This document shows, piece after piece, positions 59,992 to 64,000 of a stretch of 64,000 bases of DNA. This DNA comes from Campylobacter_A concisus_Y (GTDB lineage: Bacteria > Campylobacterota > Campylobacteria > Campylobacterales > Campylobacteraceae). The stretch lies in NCBI RefSeq assembly GCF_902460415.1, contig NZ_CABPTY010000001.1, positions 783,538-847,537 of the forward strand, written 5' to 3'. Numbering within the stretch: the stretch's first letter is position 1; each line of letters opens with the position of its first letter. The notes beneath the pieces were generated by a model. It worked only from the letters and a program-made list of their open reading frames with translations. It did not search any database and was not told the origin of the DNA. A program made the position numbers and the translations under genes.

Positions 59992-60628
59992 TTTCACCTC
60001 TTTTATCTGCTAAAAGTTTGAATGTGCCTTCTTTTAAATCGTAACTGAAAATTTCGCCGGTTTCTATAATGTAGTGCCAGCCATAAATTTGAAGGTTTCC
60101 TCTTTCATACTCCTCTTTTACATTTGGATAAGTCATTATATTTTCGATCGAATTTATCACATTTAATCTCTCAGTTAGCCACGCCATCTTTGCTGGATCG
60201 TCGCTTGTAAATTTAAGCACTTCTCTCTTAATTGGTTCTATTAGCTTTATCCAATTTCTAACATTTGGCGTGGTCTTGAGCTTTTTTTCATCCATATAAA
60301 GCGCTGCACATCCACCACAATCAGAGTGTCCGCAAATAATGATATTTTTGATATTTAAAAGCTCTAATGCATATTCGATAGCAGAAGTCGTTGCCAAAAA
60401 TTCCTCGCTCACTCTATAAGGCGGCACGATGTTTGCGATATTTCGTACCATAAAAAGCTCGCCCGGAAGGCAGTTTGTTATCAAATTCGGCACCACTCTT
60501 GAATCAACACAGGATATAAAAAGGGTATGTGGGTCTTGTCTATTTTGTAGACTTTTAAAGAGCTCTTCATGCTCTAAAAAGCCATCTTCCATAAATTTTA
60601 CCGCACCTTCAAGTAGCGAGTCATCCAT
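59984..60628 (-). CDS. Beta-class carbonic anhydrase
   Basis: 214 residues. It interconverts CO2 and bicarbonate. Zinc ligands: Cys40 in FISCVDSRVVP (Asp42 and Arg44 follow), then His and Cys in IICGHSDCGGC (about 97-107). MVRNIANIVPPY is conserved. Related to CanB of C. jejuni, where the neighbouring mscS gene is also conserved. It is first in the minus-strand operon and useful for capnophilic growth. Confidence 0.95.
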   Translation of the reverse strand: MDDSLLEGAVKFMEDGFLEHEELFKSLQNRQDPHTLFISCVDSRVVPNLITNCLPGELFMVRNIANIVPPYRVSEEFLATTSAIEYALELLNIKNIIICGHSDCGGCAALYMDEKKLKTTPNVRNWIKLIEPIKREVLKFTSDDPAKMAWLTERLNVINSIENIMTYPNVKEEYERGNLQIYGWHYIIETGEIFSYDLKEGTFKLLADKRGENA

Positions 60629-60662
60629 AGAAATTTATCTCCATTTTTTATATTTTTACGCG

Positions 60663-60668
60663 ATTATA
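60663..60668 (-). promoter_or_regulatory. -10 element of the carbonic anhydrase operon
   Basis: TATAAT on the minus strand (TTGCTATAATCGCG), 34 bases before the ATG. Confidence 0.7.
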
Positions 60669-60798
60669 GCAACTTTTATTTAATCTAAAAAATACTTTAA
60701 TATATAAATTTTTAACTAATATAATTTGTTAAAATTCTTTTTATTCATTGTTTAATTATTTTAGGCTAAACTCATTCAAAAATTCATAAGGAGATAAA

Positions 60799-61497
60799 AT
60801 GAGTCTGTATGATAGGAACTATGCAAAACAAAATCAAGAAGAACTTGCGTATTCTCAAAGCTCACTAAGCACTTTTATAAAACAAACTTATCAACTTTTT
60901 GCAGCATCACTACTTTCAGCAACAGCTGGCGCTTATGTAGGTATTAGCATAGCTGGCGTTTTTGCGGCAAATAGATTTTTGTTTTGGGGACTTGTTATAG
61001 TCGAGTTTGCACTACTTTTTGGCTTAATGGCAGCTAAACGTAAAGAGGGATTAAATTTAATACTTCTATTTGCATTTACTTTTATAAGTGGCCTTACGCT
61101 AACTCCGCTACTTTCAGCAATCCTTGCCATGCCAAGCGGAGCTGGTATTGTAGCTCAAGCATTTGGACTAACAACAGTTGCTTTTGGTGCGTTAAGTGTC
61201 TTTGCAATGAATACAAAACGCGACTTTACAACAATGGGTAAAATGTTATTCATAACCTTAATTGTTATCGTTGCAGCAGCTATTATCAATATTTTCGTTA
61301 AAAGTACAATGTTTCAACTTGTAATCGCAAGTATTTCATCGATCCTATTTAGCGCATATATACTTTTTGATACGCAAAATATCATCCGTGGCAACTACGA
61401 GACACCAGTTGAAGGTGCAGTTGCTTTGTATCTTGATTTTGTAAATTTATTTACATCATTACTACAAATTTTAGGCATTTTTAATAGAAATGACTAA
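60799..61497 (+). CDS. Bax inhibitor-1 / YccA family membrane protein
   Basis: 232 residues with seven membrane helices (about 30-230). N-terminal soluble part (MSLYDRNYAKQNQEELAYSQSSLSTFIKQTYQLFAASL), then FAFTFISGLTLTPLL and the C-terminal FSAYILFDTQNIIRGNYETPVEGAVALYLDFVNLF, the BI-1/YccA signature. Related proteins handle calcium leak or protease regulation; the bacterial role is not settled. It overlaps the ThiD2 gene by 8 bases. Confidence 0.94.
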   Translation: MSLYDRNYAKQNQEELAYSQSSLSTFIKQTYQLFAASLLSATAGAYVGISIAGVFAANRFLFWGLVIVEFALLFGLMAAKRKEGLNLILLFAFTFISGLTLTPLLSAILAMPSGAGIVAQAFGLTTVAFGALSVFAMNTKRDFTTMGKMLFITLIVIVAAAIINIFVKSTMFQLVIASISSILFSAYILFDTQNIIRGNYETPVEGAVALYLDFVNLFTSLLQILGIFNRND

Positions 61498-61873
61498 TGA
61501 CGAGCGCATCTACCGAGTGATAGATGCGAATCTAAATAGGCTAAAAGAGGGGCTTCGCGTCGTTGAAGATATAAAAAGATATGTCTTTGACGATGCTAAG
61601 CTCGCCTATAAGATAAAATCCCTCCGCCACAAGGCAAAGATCCCACAAAAAGAATTTTTAAAATTTAGAAATTCACAAAACGACGTTTTAAAAACCAGCA
61701 CAAAAAGCGAGCAAGAAAGATCAAATTTAGATGAGATCATCACTGCAAATTTCAAGCGTGCCCAGGAGAGCGCCCGCGTGCTTGAAGAGTGCTTTAAGCT
61801 TATAAATTTAGAGCGAGCCGAGCTTTTTAAAAGCATAAGATACGAGCTTTATGAGCTTGAAAAAGAACTTTAA
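61490..61873 (+). CDS. ThiD2-type protein (thiamine pathway)
   Basis: 127 residues. IYRVIDANLNRLKEGLRVVEDIKRYVFDD ... LDEIITANFKRAQESARVLEECFKLIN is the pattern of the ThiD2 domain, which in several bacteria is fused to the N-terminus of ThiE and has HMP-phosphate kinase activity in thiamine synthesis. Here it stands alone, as in other Campylobacterota. The activity is inferred from the family. Confidence 0.8.
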   Translation: MTNDERIYRVIDANLNRLKEGLRVVEDIKRYVFDDAKLAYKIKSLRHKAKIPQKEFLKFRNSQNDVLKTSTKSEQERSNLDEIITANFKRAQESARVLEECFKLINLERAELFKSIRYELYELEKEL

Positions 61874-61897
61874 CTAAAAATTTAAATCTTTTCTTGT

Positions 61898-61903
61898 ATA
61901 ATC
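61898..61903 (+). promoter_or_regulatory. -10 element of the secG promoter
   Basis: TATAAT in TCTTGTATAATCGC, 32 bases before the GTG start of secG. Confidence 0.65.
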
Positions 61904-61935
61904 GCAAACTATTTAAAAAATTTAAAGGAAATTTC

Positions 61936-62265
61936 GTGAGTTTAATATTTTTAATCTTGCAATTTGTTCTAGCTGTCGTTATCACGATCGCAGTTTTACT
62001 CCAAAAGAGCTCATCTATCGGTCTTGGAGCATACAGTGGAAGCAACGAGAGCCTTTTTGGAGCAAAAGGACCAGCTGGATTTTTAGCTAAATTTACCTTT
62101 GTGGTGGGCGTTTTGTTTATCCTAAACACACTTGCGCTTGGATATTTTTACAACAAAGATCTTAAACGCTCTATCGTTGATAGTGTCGATAGCAAATCTC
62201 TAGTCATACCAAAATCAAACGACGTGCCAGCAGCTCCTATCGCACCACAAAATCCAGCAAAATAA
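61936..62265 (+). CDS. secG: Protein translocase subunit SecG
   Basis: 109 residues from GTG at 61936, with AAAGGAA before it; a longer frame reaching 61894 runs into the promoter. Two membrane helices: SLIFLILQFVLAVVITIAVLL and FLAKFTFVVGVLFILNTLALGYF. The loop GAYSGSNESLFGAKGPAGF is the SecG signature. It forms the SecYEG channel with SecY (encoded at 31981-33243). Confidence 0.93.
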   Translation: MSLIFLILQFVLAVVITIAVLLQKSSSIGLGAYSGSNESLFGAKGPAGFLAKFTFVVGVLFILNTLALGYFYNKDLKRSIVDSVDSKSLVIPKSNDVPAAPIAPQNPAK

Positions 62266-62267
62266 CA

Positions 62268-63227
62268 ATGATAAAAACGTTTTTAGCGTCACTTTTGACG
62301 CTAACGTTTGCTTTGGCAGACGCTCACATCCTAGTTTATCACCGCTTTGACGATCCAAGACATACAAGCACTGATATTTCTATTAAAAATTTAAGAGAGC
62401 AGTTTGAATATTTCAAAAATAATGGCTATGAAGTCGTTAAACTCTCAAAGCTAGTCGATGCTGTAAATGCTGGCGAAAAAATACCTGATAACTGGATCGT
62501 CATCACTGTAGATGATGGTTATAAAAGTTTCTATGACAAGGCCCTTAGTGTATTTAAAGAGTATAACTATCCATTTGCACTAATGCTTTATGTGGAAGCC
62601 AGTGCAAATAAATATGGCGATTATTTGGATTTTGATCAGATTAAAGAACTTGAGGCTTACGGCGAGATCGGCTACCACTCATACGCGCACCCAAGGATGA
62701 CGAAGCTTAGCGATGAGGCATTAAGAGAGGATTTTCAAAAGGGTGTAGAGACCTTTGAAAAACATATGGGCTATAAGCCAAAATACTTTGCAGTCCCTTA
62801 CGGCGAGATCGATAGTAGAGTCGTCTCCTTGGCAAAAGAATTTGGTTTTTTAGCACTTTTAAATCAAAACTCAGGCGCAGTTTCAGATAAAAGCGACGTT
62901 TATGATCTTTACAGAACGCCAGTGATGAACGGCACAAAGATAGCGCTAACTTTTAATAGCAAATTTTTAAATGCCCAGTGGATATTTCCAGAGGGCTATC
63001 CGCAAAATAACGCGATCGACAAGCTCATCATCAAGACCGATACAAACGCTAGCGAGGGTAGTTTTTTCATGACTGGCTTTGATGGCTTTAGAAAAGTACC
63101 TATGACAAATGGCGTTTTTGAGTGTAAATTTAACCCACCACTCGATAAACGCAAAGTGTTAATGTCGCTAAAAGTAGATCATCACAGAAGTACAAAACTT
63201 CTAATAAAGGACACCAATGCTAAATAA
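62268..63227 (+). CDS. Periplasmic polysaccharide deacetylase (NodB-like) with C-terminal domain
   Basis: 319 residues. Signal peptide residues 1-18. The NodB fold is clear: ILVYHRFDDPRHTST, WIVITVDDGYKSFYDKAL (the catalytic Asp pair), GEIGYHSYAHPRMTKLSDEAL (metal His pair, HSYAHP), YFAVPYGEIDSRV. About 100 C-terminal residues form an extra beta-rich part (residues 215-319). Substrate could be peptidoglycan or a surface glycan. C. jejuni has no such gene between secG and frr. Overlaps frr by 11 bases. Confidence 0.88.
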   Translation: MIKTFLASLLTLTFALADAHILVYHRFDDPRHTSTDISIKNLREQFEYFKNNGYEVVKLSKLVDAVNAGEKIPDNWIVITVDDGYKSFYDKALSVFKEYNYPFALMLYVEASANKYGDYLDFDQIKELEAYGEIGYHSYAHPRMTKLSDEALREDFQKGVETFEKHMGYKPKYFAVPYGEIDSRVVSLAKEFGFLALLNQNSGAVSDKSDVYDLYRTPVMNGTKIALTFNSKFLNAQWIFPEGYPQNNAIDKLIIKTDTNASEGSFFMTGFDGFRKVPMTNGVFECKFNPPLDKRKVLMSLKVDHHRSTKLLIKDTNAK

Positions 63228-63774
63228 AATTTACGATACCCAAAAAGAGGGTTGCGAAAAGGCGATCGCTTCTTTAAAACGCGATTTTACAACGCTAAGA
63301 ACTGGCAAAGTAAATATCAACATCCTAGATAACGTTATGGTTGATTACTACGGCTCGCCAACTCCGCTTAATCAAGTAGCCACCGTGCTTACGAGTGATG
63401 CTTCGACTATCGCTATCACTCCTTGGGAAAAGAGTATGATAAAAGCGATCTCATCAGCCATCCAAGCTGCAAACATCGGCGTCAATCCAAACAGCGACGG
63501 CGAGAGCGTTAAGCTATTTTTCCCACCGATGACCGTCGAGCAACGCCAAGAAAATGCAAAACATGCAAAATCAATGGGGGAAAAAGCCAAAGTTAGTATA
63601 AGAAACGTAAGAAAAGATGCAAATGATGAAGTCAAAAAGCTTGAAAAAGACAAAGCTATAACTGAGGACGAGAGCAAAAAGGGACAAGATGAGGTTCAAA
63701 AGATAACTGACACCTACACTGCAAAAATCGATACTCTTGTAAAAGAAAAAGAAGCCGAGCTTTTAAAAATCTAA
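63217..63774 (+). CDS. frr: Ribosome recycling factor
   Basis: 185 residues, full length. It splits the post-termination ribosome with EF-G. FTTLRTGKVNINILDNVMVDYYGSPTPLNQVATV, GESVKLFFPPMTVEQRQE and SIRNVRKDANDEVKKLEKDK are diagnostic. It follows the secG-deacetylase pair, as in C. jejuni where secG and frr are adjacent. Confidence 0.96.
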   Translation: MLNKIYDTQKEGCEKAIASLKRDFTTLRTGKVNINILDNVMVDYYGSPTPLNQVATVLTSDASTIAITPWEKSMIKAISSAIQAANIGVNPNSDGESVKLFFPPMTVEQRQENAKHAKSMGEKAKVSIRNVRKDANDEVKKLEKDKAITEDESKKGQDEVQKITDTYTAKIDTLVKEKEAELLKI

Positions 63775-63794
63775 AATTTTTAGAAATTTTTCCT

Positions 63795-63822
63795 TATCTA
63801 GCTACTTTTATGTGGCTAGATA
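63795..63822 (+). terminator. Hairpin after frr
   Basis: TATCTAGC-N12-GCTAGATA, a perfect eight-base stem 21 bases after the frr stop. It is followed by TTCTCTC, not a good T-run, so moderate as a terminator. Confidence 0.55.
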
Positions 63823-64000
63823 TTCTCTCAAAATAATATTTTAGAAAAATATTTATCAGCAAGTAGTTTATTTTTTTGTCTGTTGTGTTTTTACCTATTA
63901 AATATAAATAGAACCTAGACTACATAAAGCCTAGCCATCACTTTGTCTTTAAGCTATTTCCATGAATTTTTAATTTAAATTCTTATTTTGTATTCGTCCT
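63823..64000. other. AT-rich end of window without a recognised gene
   Basis: No ORF, tRNA or terminator was found. In C. jejuni pyrE follows frr; that gene is not seen here. Confidence 0.5.

Noticed and set aside
60629..60798. Possible tRNA or small RNA in the divergent gap
   Set aside because: No cloverleaf, no conserved T-loop sequence and no terminator; only the promoters of the flanking genes are expected.

Overview
The window is an AT-rich stretch of a Campylobacterota chromosome, almost certainly Campylobacter and most like the C. concisus group. That placement is inference from gene content and synteny: the Wolinella-type nos order, the tkt-ispA-PDZ-ybaB-murE-nfu block, the carbonic anhydrase/mscS/BI-1/secG/frr block, a ribosomal operon without rpmD, TATAAT promoters without a clear -35, and a poly-G phase-variable restriction-modification gene. 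No rRNA, tRNA, CRISPR array or insertion sequence was recognised. One run of 302 Ns (52668-52969) shows that this is a draft scaffold.

1-13.1 kb, minus strand: a TonB-dependent siderophore receptor cut by the window edge, a PepSY-type membrane protein lacking its first membrane segment, and a small Sel1-repeat protein. Then comes a complete clade II nitrous oxide reductase cluster, transcribed as beta-propeller protein, nosZ, nosB, nosD, nosG, nosC1, nosC2, nosH, nosF, nosY. NosZ carries a C-terminal cytochrome c domain. NosG, NosH and two small cytochromes c would bring electrons from quinol, and NosD/F/Y serve copper-site maturation. nosL is not next to nosY. A strong hairpin terminator lies between nosZ and the accessory genes.

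13.4-27.6 kb: moaC and two further genes on the plus strand. Then, on the minus strand, housekeeping genes (uppP, tkt, ispA, a degenerate HtrA/PDZ protein, ybaB, panD, murE, nfu), and an SsuABC-type importer operon that starts with a small protein keeping the four [4Fe-4S]-ligand cysteines of the [FeFe]-hydrogenase H-cluster domain. A 334-residue protein follows, with an excellent sigma-28 (flagellar) promoter.

27.8-41.9 kb, minus strand: the S10-spc-alpha ribosomal operon from rpsJ to rplQ, with secY, map, infA and rpoA, ending at a UUCG-loop terminator. Two internal spacers of about 190 bases and the rpsJ leader are full of inverted repeats.

42.0-52.4 kb: a type IIG restriction-modification enzyme with a G10 tract at its extreme C-terminus, running into an AAA ATPase gene. 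Then a periplasmic protein, rnhB, tpx with a cysteine-rich tail, a Cys/Met PLP enzyme, a DIP1984-family protein, a MalY/PatB-type C-S lyase and sodB.

52.7-64.0 kb: an assembly gap bordered by an inverted 81-base copy of dctP sequence, then a TRAP transporter (dctPQM). Next is a five-gene minus-strand operon (beta-carbonic anhydrase, MscS channel, an extremely acidic 52-residue protein, two membrane diguanylate cyclases). On the plus strand follow a BI-1 protein, ThiD2, secG, a polysaccharide deacetylase and frr.
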